A DNA stretch of 64,000 bases from Dipteris shenzhenensis (lineage: Eukaryota; Polypodiophyta; Polypodiopsida; Gleicheniales). Both the position numbers and the translations under genes were made by a program. The DNA is taken from the NCBI GenBank assembly GCA_047967505.1, contig CM106540.1; one strand, 5' to 3'. Numbering within the stretch: position 1 is the first letter of the stretch; every line of letters begins with the position of its first letter. Positions 53,711-64,000 of this stretch are shown piece after piece. The notes beneath the pieces were generated by a model. It ran no database searches. It was not told where the DNA came from and was given only the letters and a program-made list of their open reading frames with translations.

Positions 53711-53848
53711 CAAAACACCTTCCTTTTCACTCCATACTCCTCTCTAGGTAGCCCTCCCTTGATTCATAAAAGTACATTATAGAGATGTCAAAATGAACCC
53801 AAGTTTTAGGGCATATTTTGATGACTCTATCCGAAGCTAGACTCCTTG

Positions 53849-54890
53849 AAAAGTGGCATTTGGCCACTTTGACTAAGAATTTTAAAACACTTAGTGAAAG
53901 TGGTCAAATGAACACTTTTCAGGGGTGTCTCTACCCTTGGTAACAAACAAGATTATTTATGTTTGTTTGCTGAAAATATGAGGGAAATTTTGTACTGATG
54001 GAGCCAAGGCTAGAGCCCCTAAAAAATGGTTGTTTGGCCACTTTGATTAAGCGTTTTCAAATGCTTATTGAAAGTGGCCAAATGACCACTTTTTAGAGGC
54101 TCTATAGAGTCTTGGCAACACACATGCATATCTATTCTCATTTGTCCAAGGTTTGTTTATTTGATTCCCAAATTTGAGGGCAAATTTGAGGCATTGGATC
54201 CTAGGCTTGACCCCCAAAAAGTGGTCGATCAATCACTTTCACTAAGCATATTAAAAACCCTTATTGAAAGTGTCCAAATGACGATTTTTAAAGGGATTCA
54301 TGCCCTTGTAGTAGCTAAGCATATTTACTATTGTTTGTTCAAAATTTGTCTATTTGATTCCAAAATTAGAGAGCAAATTGTAGCACTCTAGCCCAGGCTA
54401 GACCCCCAAAAAGTGAGAATTTGGCGACTTTCACCAAGCATTTTAAAATGCTTAGTCAAAGTGGCCAAATGACCACTTTTTGGGCCCCAAACCTTGAAAA
54501 TGAGTCTCAGATTTATTGTTAGATTTTGAGGTGGTTTGGAAGAAAGGAGTTGTATTCATTAAATTTTGTCTTCTTGGTTCAATTAAGTACACCTTTGGTG
54601 TCAGAATGTACCAAAGTTTTAAGGCACACTTTTTGAATGCATACCACTCTATAAAGTGATCAATTGGAAACCTTTCACAAAGAATTTCAAAGCACTTAGT
54701 GAAAGTGGTCAAGTGATCACTTTTTAAGGGGTCTAGCCATATCAATTTTTGGTCTACGATTCTTTGTTTGATTTTAAAGATACTAGTTTAATGTTTGAAA
54801 ATGCCAAAGTAAGTGGGCTCATTTAAAGGAGTGGACATCATTGTAGACCCCCTAAAAATGGTCATTTGGCCATTTCCTATACTTTTTCAA
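53849..54890. repeat. Array of ~75-bp imperfect hairpins on a ~190-bp repeat
   Basis: Five full hairpins lie at 53849-53919, 54021-54094, 54216-54290, 54408-54481 and 54652-54725. A sixth left arm is at about 54854-54890. Each reads AAAAGTGGTCATTTGGCCAC, then TTTCACTAAGCATTTT, then the inverse complement, with a few mismatches, so ~35-base arms meet at a very short loop. The spacers also share words (AGGCTAGACCCCCAAAA, TTTGTTTATTTGATTCC), so the whole ~190-bp unit is tandemly repeated. There is no coding sense. Confidence 0.9.
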
Positions 54891-54929
54891 ATTAAAAGTG
54901 TTTAGGAATAGGTTCGTATCCTATGGAGT

Positions 54930-57060
54930 GTCTCTTTTTCTCAGTAGAGGGCTACTACTAACTCCTAATTAATAGTAGTTGAAGGAATATACAGGATCTT
55001 CAAAGCTATTAAGAAGCATAGGGCTTTGCTTAAACTAGAAGAATAAGTAGGCTTAAGGCTAGCATTGAAATCCTTGAAGTGTATGCCAGAGAAGGTGACA
55101 TTAACTCAATTTAACAAAGAGAGAGCTCATAAAGACAAAATAAATCAGAAGTATTGAGACTAAGATTATAGAGATTGGTGGGTAGGTAGAATATATAGGC
55201 CTACTAAAGATACCTTCAAGCTCATCATGAGGAAGATAATCAATGAGGATATTCACTTGCAAAAGAACAATGCCTCAAGCCATGTTTCTAATAGTTAACA
55301 AAATCTCACTTTTATTCAATAGCAATTTCAAGGTCTCCAATCTACCTCAACTGTGGGACATATGAAATGGCAAGGGAGTGGTGCAAAGCAACAAGAATAA
55401 GTTACTGCAAACCTTTAATAAAAAATTTCTAGAATCTCCCTTGACTGTAGAAGAACTTAACGGAGTAGTTGTATGCGGTGATATTAATGCTCAAATGCAA
55501 CTCAATTTGACAAGGAGAGAGCTCGAAAAGTGAGAACAAATCAAAATTATTGAGACTAAGATTTACTGCAGAGAGTGGTGGGTAGGAAGAATAGACATGC
55601 CTAGTAAAGATATATTCAAGCTCATTAGGAGGAAGAGAATCAATGAGAAGGTTCCTTTACTAAAGAAGAGTGCCTCAAGCCATGTTCTAACAGTCAAGAA
55701 AATCTCACTTTTATTTAGTAGCAGTTTCAAGGTCTCTTGTCCACCTTAGCTGTGGGACAAATGATGCTACCAAAAGGGCAAGGGAGTGGTACTTAGTAGC
55801 TAGAACTAAATTAGTGCAAACCTTTAATAAATTTTTCCTATAATCTCCCTTGACTCTAAAAGAACTCAAGGGAGTATTGAACCTATTGGGCTAATGGGAA
55901 GACCCTAGGTGAGGATGGTTTACCTATAGAGTTTAATAAGTTTTTTTTTGAGTTGGTTGGGCCCTTTTTCTTAGAGTTTGGGAAGAAAGCATTAAGGAAT
56001 AGTAGTTGCCCAGTCACATCAATGATGGGATCACAAAACTCATTTCTAAAGAAGGGAACAAGGATGAAATAAGGAACTCGAGACCCCTCATGATGCTTAA
56101 CTATAGACATAATATTTTTGCTGAATCCCTTGCTCTTAGGATATGACTTGGAATGAAGACCTAGATATTGCAAGAGAAAAAAGAATTTATTGAAGGTAGG
56201 CACTTGATAGAGGCTATTATCAATGTTTGGAAAGGTTGTGACATGCCAAGGATATAGGCCAAGATATATGCTTTTTGAAAGTCAACTTTAACAAGGCATA
56301 TGACAAACTAAATTGGATTTTTGATTCAAGCTCTCCAAGATGGGGTCAGTTGTGGCACAAGGAGTATTTGAGGTGGAAAAATTTGCTAGAGACTAGAAGG
56401 GAATTTAGTTTATGAGACCAGGCTATTGAGCTAGTAATGTCTAGGTTAGCTTCATGGAATGTAATATCCAATGGAAGGGAGGCTCTCTTTGACTAACAAT
56501 AGTGAATTTAGTTGGTTAGGTACCTCTCAACTGTTACTCATACCAACTCCCTAAGGATATCTTCAAAGTTTTTAATACCAAATGGAAGCTGAGTGATAGT
56601 AGATATAGGTGGAAATTTTGATTTTGTAGCATTTGAAATAAACATGTACATGAGAAAATGAGTATCTAATGGTTAATACTCCATAGGGATGTCTGGACTA
56701 ACACTAAGGGTGAGACTATTGAAAGGGGGATGCTAAATGCAATAGATGCCATAGAGTTAGAGAAGATATCTTCCATCTCTTTGTTGCATGTCCTAATGCC
56801 AGAAAGGTGTGGAAATGTGTGCAAATATATGTTGAGGAACCATGAAATTGGAGGTCAATACTGCTTGGGGATTCATGCAAAGTAAAATAGGAAAATGGTT
56901 GCTAATCAACTCTCATACCTTGTGGTTGATCCACCTTAAAATGTCCAATATAGATGTTGTGGATTCCTTGAGAAACGAACTTGTTTCTTGGGGCTCAAGG
57001 TAGCTATGCATCTAAGGAAAGGAATGTGGCATGAGGGATTTGGGAGGTTAAGGAAGGAGC
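54930..57060 (+). mobile_element. LINE-F, degraded LINE (linker, part of reverse transcriptase, C-terminal region)
   Basis: The plus-strand linker block (DWWVGRIYRPTKDTFKL, about 55170-55230) occurs twice because of a tandem duplication. The reverse-transcriptase entry and motif A lie at about 55860-56310: EFIEGRHLIEAIINVWKGC, then FLKVNFNKAYDKLNW (Asn replaces the catalytic Asp). At about 56330 it jumps to the C-terminal region (RWGQLWHKEYLRWKNLLE; then CNRCHRVREDIFHLFVACPNARKVW at about 56730-56815, a zf-RVT region). Motifs B and C are deleted. No endonuclease or poly-A tail is seen. Confidence 0.78.
55115..55870. repeat. ~390-bp tandem duplication in LINE-F
   Basis: CTCAATTTRACAARGAGAGAGCTC occurs at about 55106 and 55500. 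The next ~350 bases are similar: TGGTGGGTAGG; GCCTCAAGCCATGTT; AGCARTTTCAAGGTCTC; CAAACCTTTAATAAA. Confidence 0.88.
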
Positions 57061-59339
57061 TATTGATAGATCTATATACTAAGAACGTCAACCTCTACCA
57101 AAGACAAAATCCATGTACTATATAGGAGGATCTACACAAGGGGCTAGTATGGTAATACCAATGAAAACATCCTCATGCTATTGCATGTTTATATCCAAGA
57201 GTCTTGGAGAAACTCCACCACTAATAGAAGCCATGTCTCCAACTTGGAATAGCACAAATCCTTCTTCTTAATGCAAATGATTTGAATAGTAAACAAGTTT
57301 GCAGTGAATACAAAGATAGACATAAAGAGGGTGCAAACTTCTACATTTTGAAGTGTATCAGAGCTAAAGAGAGGATCCAAATGGATATGGAGGATGGTTG
57401 GAGAACTGCAATTAACAATGAGCTCCAATGTTGTGAAGGGTTTCTTCTATGGCATTGATCATCGACCTAATGTTTTATGATATTCCCATCTTGTAAGGTC
57501 AATAAAGCTTCCATTGGAACATATTAAGGAGAGAGAAACTTATATGTGCTTTGAGGCAGTCTGCAATAGTATGCCTTATGATTTTTAAACTCTATTTTAA
57601 CAAATTTATTTCCATACCTTGCTTTTATTTTCTAGGAATGTTTCATTGTTGCCAGCTAGACAAGGGTGTTGGTTGGTTAGTGTGCCAACATATATAGTGT
57701 ATAAGGATTTGCAAAAGAGTGGTTTAGGTGTTTGTAGATTTTCATGGGCTAGTTTTGTATGTTAAAATATGATGTCGCATGGCTATCATCTTTAGTTATG
57801 TTTTTTGTTGCCATATGTGTTAACCAATATAAAAAGAGATATTAAAGCAGTCATAATGTACATAGAAGTAACAAGCCACTGCAAATCAGTCACATAACAA
57901 TCACAGAGTAGTCAAATCTAGTAGTGACAAGCACTCACATAGATTTCACATACCAAACAGTCTCATAAGAAATGGCAAAGCACTATAGAAGCACTCAACA
58001 CCAATGGAATAAAATATAGATTAACTTATGAAGCAATAGTATATGAACCAATGGCTGAATAATTACACTTCATGATACAATTCACAAAGTACATGATCCC
58101 ATATCTGAATAATTACACTTCATGATCCAAAATCTTAATAAATACACTTCATAAATGATAATATTATTGAATGTGATTACAATACATTCTGTAGGCTAGA
58201 ATAGTTACAAAGATAACATCATTTAGTTACAAGTTACAACCCCTACAACTAGGGCCTCACATAGCTCTTGTGTCTCCTATATTTATTTACACAATGGGGC
58301 TATCACCCATCCTAAATGTACAAAAAATAATTATGTGAATTGTGGGATCTTTGAGTCTCCCTAAGCCTTAAAATGGTCTCCAAAAGCAAATCACATCCTA
58401 TCCTTTGACAACAACCAATGCCATAACCATGATGCTACATGTTTAATTCAAAAATTGTGCTACGTATGTGCAAAAATTGATGCCATCCTTGGAAGTATAT
58501 TGAATGTTCCTTCTAGATTTTTGACACACTTGTAAAACTTATCAAGAAGTATGGTGTGTGACTCATTGCAAAAGTGTATATCTTCTTAGAAAAGGGTATG
58601 GTGTGTGACTCATCGTAAAAAGGGTATTTCTTGCAAAAATTCCATAAGTATTTGAAGAAAACTAGCTTCCAATAAAACATGTGAGATGGGTCAAGTCATA
58701 GTAGTCTTGGTCCATCCATCCTAAGATTAGGAAAAACATACTATGAAGCACCATCTTAAGTTTTGAATATGCTGTGAGCTCCATATGTACACATTGAAGA
58801 TGCCTAATACAAAAATGCCAATACAAAAATGCCTTTGCATTCTCTAGAATTAGAAATTTCTTAGATTGTGGATATGTTGTGAGCTCCATATGTACACATT
58901 GAACCATCAAGCTCCCTGACACAAAATTTCTCAACATCCTTTAGAACAGAAATGTCACATCAAAATCATGCCTTGTGCTAAAGTCTCATACTTGCCATGT
59001 GTAAAGATGTCATCATGGTCACAATAAGTTCTTTTCACAATTATGCTAGACCACTAGAACAAGAGCATGGCATTTGATGTGCTTATGCTCAAGGATGAAG
59101 CTAGAGGAGTGTAGGGAGAGGAAGCACAAGCCTAATTCAAGAGTGGTATGGCAGTATTGCTACAAGGGGAAATAACCCATAGCTTGGTAGCATATCTTCT
59201 GTGCACTCTTGTTTGGTGAACTGATATGACCCACATGCTTGTGGAGTGCTCATCTTGGGCTAGAATTTGAAAGGCCCTTTTACATATGTGACTAAATACA
59301 AATTCTTAAACACTTGTATAAACCATGACATCATTGAGT
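57061..59339. other. Unassigned stretch
   Basis: No gene recognised. It has a ~106-bp direct repeat (TGTGAGCTCCATATGTACACATTGAA at about 58772 and 58878) and doubled AATTACACTTCATGATMCAA at about 58060 and 58108. TGTGTGACTCATYGYAAAA occurs at about 58555 and 58601. Confidence 0.4.
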
Positions 59340-61240
59340 TTTGTGTTTGTCACAAAACCACTTGTCTTGCTCTGTTAAAAAAAATTCAAAGACATGTTTG
59401 TGCATGTGCAAAGATAAGGAATGTGATAATTGCATTGAGCAAATTATCAAGAAACTTAAGCTTGATTTCATTGGTGGAGAAGATAGCTTACTTGTAGAAT
59501 TCTACAAGGTCTTTTGGGACTGGATAGGCCCCAAAACACTTGAAGTTTGGTAGGAAAGTACCTCCAGCTCCTCTCTCCGTGAACACTTAAATAGTGGGAT
59601 AGTTAGACTTATCCCAAAGGATAGAAGAAAAGATCTTATAAAGAACTGGAGACCTCTAACGATGCTTAATTGTAGCTACAAAATATTTGCCAAGGCTTTA
59701 GCAATAAGGATTCAGAACAAGATGGACAGATGGATCCTATAAGAGCAGAAGGGATTTATAAAAGGAAGACACCTCCTAGAGGCTATTGTCAATGTCTGGG
59801 AAGGATGTGAGCACACCAGAGAATCTAAGCAAGACTTTTGCTTCATCAAAATTGACTTTGATAAAGCATGTAATAGGCTTGATTGGACCAAATTTTGTTG
59901 CCATGATCAAGTTACTACTGTCCAATGCCATGGCCAAGGTTTGCATCAATGGTGAGATGTCCTCAACCTTTCAGCTAAGAATATCAATTAGGAAAGGGTG
60001 TCCCATTGCCCCTCTACTTTTAGCTATTCCTGTGCTGACTCTTTGGGTTGGCTACTGATTGAAAAGACCGCTAAGGGATCCCTAAAAGGAATTGAGTTTC
60101 CCAATGGCAAACAGATGGTGATGTAGCAGCTTGCAGATGATACCAATCTAATGCCTAGAAACACTACTCATCGTGACGTGAGTGAAGTCATGGAATGCTT
60201 GAACATTTACTATGTCCAGCCTCTGGCTCGCTCATTAACCATAGTAAAATAGGGTATTGCACGGGTAGTGGGAAAACCTAAGATGAGTTGGAGTAGTTGG
60301 TTGCTAGCTGATTCAAAAAGGTACTGTTTTCAGATTGTTAGGCATACCCATGGGCTTTGATGTGACAATGAAAGAGAGATGGGAATGGATACTTAACAGG
60401 TTCAGTTCAAAACTGGAAAGGATCCAACTTGGCAGGACGAAGGATGGTACTCAATCATTGCCTCTACCCCATTACCATCTTAGTCAAGCAGGACTTGATA
60501 AACTCATAGCTAAATGTAGGTCTTTTCTGTGGGGAGGCTACAACTTAATATCCAAGGTAAGATGGGATTTCTGCACATGACCAAAGAGTGCAAGGGGACT
60601 AGGAGTGATCAATATAAAAAAGGCGGAGGAAAAATTAGCAGCGACATAGATCCTCAAGGTCCTTCTAAACCTGCAAATGGATTGGGCGATGCTCCTTGCT
60701 CGTAACTTCAAACATGTTCGCCTTTCAAGGTAAATCGATGGAAGAACTACCCAATTCTTTCTGCGGTCTTTAGTATGAACCTTGCTCCACTAAAGGCAAC
60801 GATCTGTGGAGAACACTTGAATTTGTCAAAGCACAACTTCTTTTCTCTGACAAAGGTTCTTTCATGAAGCTCAATTCTATCTGGGCATCCATGATACATA
60901 GAAAAGCTCTACTCAGCAACACGAACTTTACCAGAGCCTGCGTCTTGTCCAACAAGGGCATTCAATCCTAGGGGTAGATGTGGCATAGGGATCATATTAG
61001 ATGGAAAACCCTACTTGAAATTCATAGAGAATTCAGACTGACAAACCAAGACACTGTCTTTGTCACCAACATAATAGCTCTTTGGAAAGGAGACACTCAA
61101 TGGAAGGGCGACTCACTCTTGGACTATACATTAGAATTTAGCTGGATCCTCACTCATCTTCTTCTCCCTCTTCCCACTCCGTATGACTCTATTGATGAGC
61201 TGATTTCGATGTTAAATTCCCATTGGAACACCTCTGACTA
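59340..61240 (+). mobile_element. LINE-G, degraded LINE (reverse transcriptase to C-terminal region)
   Basis: Plus-strand blocks in order: LLVEFYKVFWDWIGP (about 59490-59530); SGIVRLIPKDRRKDLIKNWRPLTMLN (59590-59670); KGFIKGRHLLEAIVNVWEGC; FIKIDFDKACNRLDW (motif A, about 59840-59885); RKGCPIAPLLLA (motif B); LADDTNLMPR (motif C, about 60133-60160); and LGIPMGFDVTMKERWEWILNRFSSKLERI. Then come FLWGGYNLISKVRWDFCT, GLGVINIKKAEEK and a decayed C-terminal tail (60970-61240). An internal deletion follows motif A. There is no endonuclease, no zf-RVT cysteines and no poly-A tail. It abuts copia D. Confidence 0.8.
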
Positions 61241-61264
61241 GTAGAGATTTCACTATATTTGCAC

Positions 61265-61722
61265 CAAGGATATCCTCGAGAAGATGTTGACAGAAGATGT
61301 CGACACTACTATGCACAAGCTCACCTGCATCTGCGCTCAGCTTCACATTCTGCTCCAAAGGAACAGCCTGTCATCCCATATTTGGACAGCATGTCCAATC
61401 CATACTGCCTCTACAAGAGCCATATCCCACTTGGTGATCTAATCACCTCAATGCCCAAGAAATAATGTAGCTCTCCCAAATCCTTCATCTCAAACTTCTG
61501 CTTCAATAGCATTTTCACATGAAGGATATCTTCATCACTATCACCTATGATGATCAAATCATCAACATAAATAACAAGCAACATAATACCTTTCTCTGTT
61601 TTTCTCACATAAAGTGAGAAATCTGCCTTGGAAATCTGAAAGCCAATAGTGACAAGATACTGTCCTATCTTGTCATACCATGCTCTAGGTGCTTGCTTCA
61701 AGCCATACAAGGATTTCTTCAA
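61265..61722 (-). pseudogene. Copia D reverse transcriptase, second half
   Basis: MKKSLYGLKQAPRAWYDKIGQYL, ADFSLYVRKTEKGIMLLVIYVDDLIIIG (motif C intact), LKQKFEMKDLGELHYFLGIEVIRSP. After a stop, RQYGLDMLSKYGM continues until similarity is lost near 61265. Confidence 0.87.
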
Positions 61723-62127
61723 CTTGCAAACAAACTCAGGATGAATAGCATGAACATAACATGGTGGCTACTCCATAAAGACCTCTTCTTGCAAATCACC
61801 ATGCAAGAAAGCATTCTTTACATCCATCTGATGTCAAGACCATTCCTTTGATGCAACCATAGCAATGACTACTCTTACAGTTGCCATCCTTGCAACCGGA
61901 CTGAATGTTTCTTCATAATCAATGACGTATGTTTGTGCATACCCCTTGACAACTAATCTTGCCTTGTATCTGTTCACAGAACCATCTTCATTGTGCTTCA
62001 CCTTATAAATGCACTTACAGCCAATTGCATTCTTGTCTTTAGGAAAAGGCACCAATTCCCAAGTAGCATTTGCTTCCAAGGCATCCATTTCTTCATCCAT
62101 GGCTTTCTCCCATTTTTCTTTTCCCAT
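61723..62127 (-). pseudogene. Copia D reverse transcriptase, first half
   Basis: KEKWEKAMDEEMDALEANATWEL, YKVKHNEDGSVNRYKARL, VVKGYAQTYVIDYEETFSPVARMATVR (62127-61834). Then comes motif A across a stop (MDVKNAFLHGDLQEEVFME-like, 61833-61770, catalytic Asp present). Confidence 0.85.
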
Positions 62128-62770
62128 GGCTTGCTCAAAAGAAGTTGGTTCTGGTTCCTATATCACTTTGATCATATAGGCATAATGAATGGCTGTAAAT
62201 CCATCATATTTCAACCTATCCACAGGATACCTAGCTCTGGTAGTCCTGTGCAAAATAGGCTCACTTCCAGGTGCTCTCAAAACATCCCTGGTCTTCCTTA
62301 CTCTAGGTGTAACAATAGAATGAATACCCAACTCATCATCAATGCTGTGTTCTGAGCGACTGGATTCACCATCCACATAAGAGTCACCTGCATTCACATC
62401 AAACATGGGCTGATCTACCTTCTCTTTTCCTTTTTGTGATACCTGCATACCACTATCTGCATTGCTTTGAGGAGATTCTCCTGATCTCAATTTGCCTGTC
62501 CATGGTGTAGTATGTGAACCACTACTAGAGGACACTGTAGGTCCACTAATATTTTGTGATTGCTGTTGTGAATTCTATGAAGCATTACCATTTTGTGCAT
62601 CTACATCATCAATCACATTTATAGGTTTATACCAGCTGCTCTCTCATCAAAAACAACATCTCTACTCACTGTAAACTTACGAGTACAAGGGTTATAGCAT
62701 CTATACTCTTTCTGTTGCAGAGAATAACCAATAAAGATGCACTTCTCAGTTTTTGGATCCAACTTGGACC
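62128..62770 (-). pseudogene. Copia D linker between integrase and reverse transcriptase
   Basis: A Ser/Gly/Asp-rich stretch (62535-62158) ends with the usual short block before reverse transcriptase (TRARYPVDRLKYDGF). Upstream, 62770-62600 holds a decayed integrase C-terminal region (KCIFIGYSLQQKEYRCYNP-like). One stop lies at 62575. Confidence 0.7.
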
Positions 62771-63588
62771 TCAATTCATTTGGCACATATCTGGTTTCCT
62801 ACTAGTATACATCTCCTCTATTGTCATGCCATGTATTACTGCAGTGTGAGTCCTGTTCATTATGTAAACTACTGTAGCAACTACTTCAGCCCAATAATAA
62901 TCTGGTAGGTCTTTCTCATTTAGCATGGCCCGAGATACCTCTCCTATATGCCTGTTTTTCTTTTCTGCAAGTCCATTTTGCTGTGGGGTATGACTGTGTG
63001 AATATTTTTGCTTTATGCCATGCTCTTGTAGGAACCTTGCAAACTCATTTGAGAGGTACTCTCCCCCTCCATCTGACCTTAGGCAATTTATTTGCAGGCC
63101 TGTTTCTTTTCCAACCATAGCTTTAAAAGCTTTGAAATGCCCAAACATTCACTTTTCTTTTTCATAAAACACACCCAAACTTTTCTGCTGTAGTCATCAA
63201 TAAAAGTGACAAAATAATGACAGCCTCCAATAGATGCAGCTTTAGTAGTCCACACATCAGAGTGGATTAATTCCAATGGCTTCTTACTCTTTTGAACATG
63301 TCTAGGAAATGGTTTCCTTGCCTGTTTTCCAAATTGATAGGCTTCACATACCTTATGCATTTCTGCAACCTTGAATTTAGGCAAACTTGCAATAATATTT
63401 TGGGCCTGCATTGATTTAAGTTGATATACATTAACATGACCAATGCGTTTGTGCCAGATATCAATATCTGCAACTACGCCGGTCCCATGTGCAAACATTA
63501 CTGCACTCAATTCAGGCATGTCCGCATCCAATGTAAACATCCTACCCTTCTTCTTTCCTTTTGCTATCAAGCGACCGTTATTTTTCAT
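62771..63588 (-). pseudogene. Copia D integrase with GAG-pre-integrase domain
   Basis: ORF 63588-63088 has the GAG-pre-integrase block (IWHKRIGHVNVYQLKSMQ; KVCEAYQFGKQ, with Tyr for the second zinc Cys). It continues into the integrase core (HSDVWTTKAASIGGCHYFVTFIDDYSRKVWV, first Asp present). ORF 63148-62771 continues after a frameshift with INCLRSDGGGEYLS (second Asp) and TPQQNGLAEKKN (Glu present). It ends in SKPDMCQMN where the C-terminal region decays. Confidence 0.88.
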
Positions 63589-63647
63589 ATCCTCAACAAA
63601 GCATTCGGGACATGAAATACATCAGACAGGTATTTCTTTTTCCCATC

Positions 63648-63854
63648 TTACATAGACAAAGGAATTTTACCAATCTGCACAATAGGGTGTGCAGTATCAT
63701 CACCAGTCTCCACAAATCCTAGTCTTTCCATTTTCCTTGCATCCTGCATCCATTTTGCATGAGCTATCATGTGGTTTGATGCACCTGAGTCAACAGACCA
63801 CACATCATTGCTTTCTTCTGCACTTGTCATAGAATTGGTCATGTGCTGCACCAT
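63648..63854 (-). pseudogene. Copia D protease start
   Basis: VWSVDSGASNHMIAHAKWM carries the intact DSG active site of a copia aspartic protease. Upstream the frame is broken by the 41-bp duplication at 63816-63897, and the end of the domain is in another frame. Confidence 0.85.
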
Positions 63855-63897
63855 AATTCTGCACTTGTCATAGAATTGGTCATGTGCTGCACCATAA
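63816..63897. repeat. 41-bp tandem duplication in copia D
   Basis: Two exact copies of TTCTGCACTTGTCATAGAAT and the next 21 bases (63816-63856 and 63857-63897). 41 is not a multiple of 3, so gag and protease are put out of frame. Confidence 0.95.
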
Positions 63898-64000
63898 ACA
63901 GATGCTCATTTCTGTTATCACCCTTTCTACCAGAAGATGCATAATTCCCTTGCTGCATTTTTCCATTCATGATGTCATTCTGCTTTTTATAGTAGTCTTT

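Larger units (their letters stand above)
61265..64000 (-). mobile_element. Copia D, copia element truncated at its 3' end and by the window
   Basis: Minus-strand copia pol from protease (63854) to the middle of reverse transcriptase (about 61265). It continues beyond the right edge toward gag. RNase H and 3' LTR are missing at the left, where LINE-G begins. Of the copia copies here its coding blocks are the least decayed, with all three integrase acidic residues and YVDD present. It belongs to a different family from copia A/B (the integrase and linker do not match). Confidence 0.87.

Overview
This is plant nuclear DNA, and almost all of it is retrotransposon sequence of several ages. The plant origin rests on four things: LINEs whose ORF1 has a CX2CX4HX4C knuckle, Ty1/copia and Ty3/gypsy pol genes of plant type, LTR elements primed by initiator tRNA-Met (primer site TGGTATCAGAGC), and two host genes (the last exon of a WAV2/BEM46-type alpha/beta hydrolase and a type II tRNA-Leu(CAA)). 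The many old, frame-broken, nested elements and the large amount of local tandem duplication suggest a large genome that removes DNA slowly. A gymnosperm or an early-branching angiosperm would fit, but the sequence alone does not settle it.

Layout. 1-6350: a long minus-strand LINE (LINE-A) whose ORF2 carries an internal inversion. 7457-7672: plus-strand terminal exon of the hydrolase. 9008-11482: a complete, young, gag-only LTR retrotransposon with target duplication AATTG. 12159-12680: old tandem repeats. 13410-16350: a LINE reverse-transcriptase scrap abutting a gypsy pol remnant. 16351-19034: tandem array of a ~562-bp unit that has LTR-like ends. 19480-20790: copia fragment. 22900-28085: three degraded plus-strand LINE pieces. 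28092-31400: microsatellites and duplicated non-coding DNA. 31723-32650: an unassigned membrane-segment ORF and a PLATZ-like zinc-binding remnant. 35504-35587: tRNA-Leu. 36691-37228: composite minisatellite/microsatellite.

37260-52600 is one nested stack. A minus-strand copia element (copia B) is split by a full-length LINE (LINE-E, 39724-45885, poly-A tail, 12-bp target duplication) and by a second complete copia element (copia C, 47021-51367, target duplication AAGCT). A truncated relative of copia B (copia A) lies to its left. 53849-54890 is an array of ~75-bp imperfect hairpins. 54930-57060 and 59340-61240 are degraded LINEs. 61265-64000 is the 3' two thirds of another copia element (copia D), which runs off the window.

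No operon-like cooperation is expected or seen. The biological content is the history of insertion, inversion, deletion and duplication, plus the two host genes. I found no undescribed gene system. The strongest leads for novelty are the hairpin array, the solo-LTR-like satellite, the inverted-repeat motifs upstream of the TATA box in copia C, and the gag-integrase fusion in the same element.
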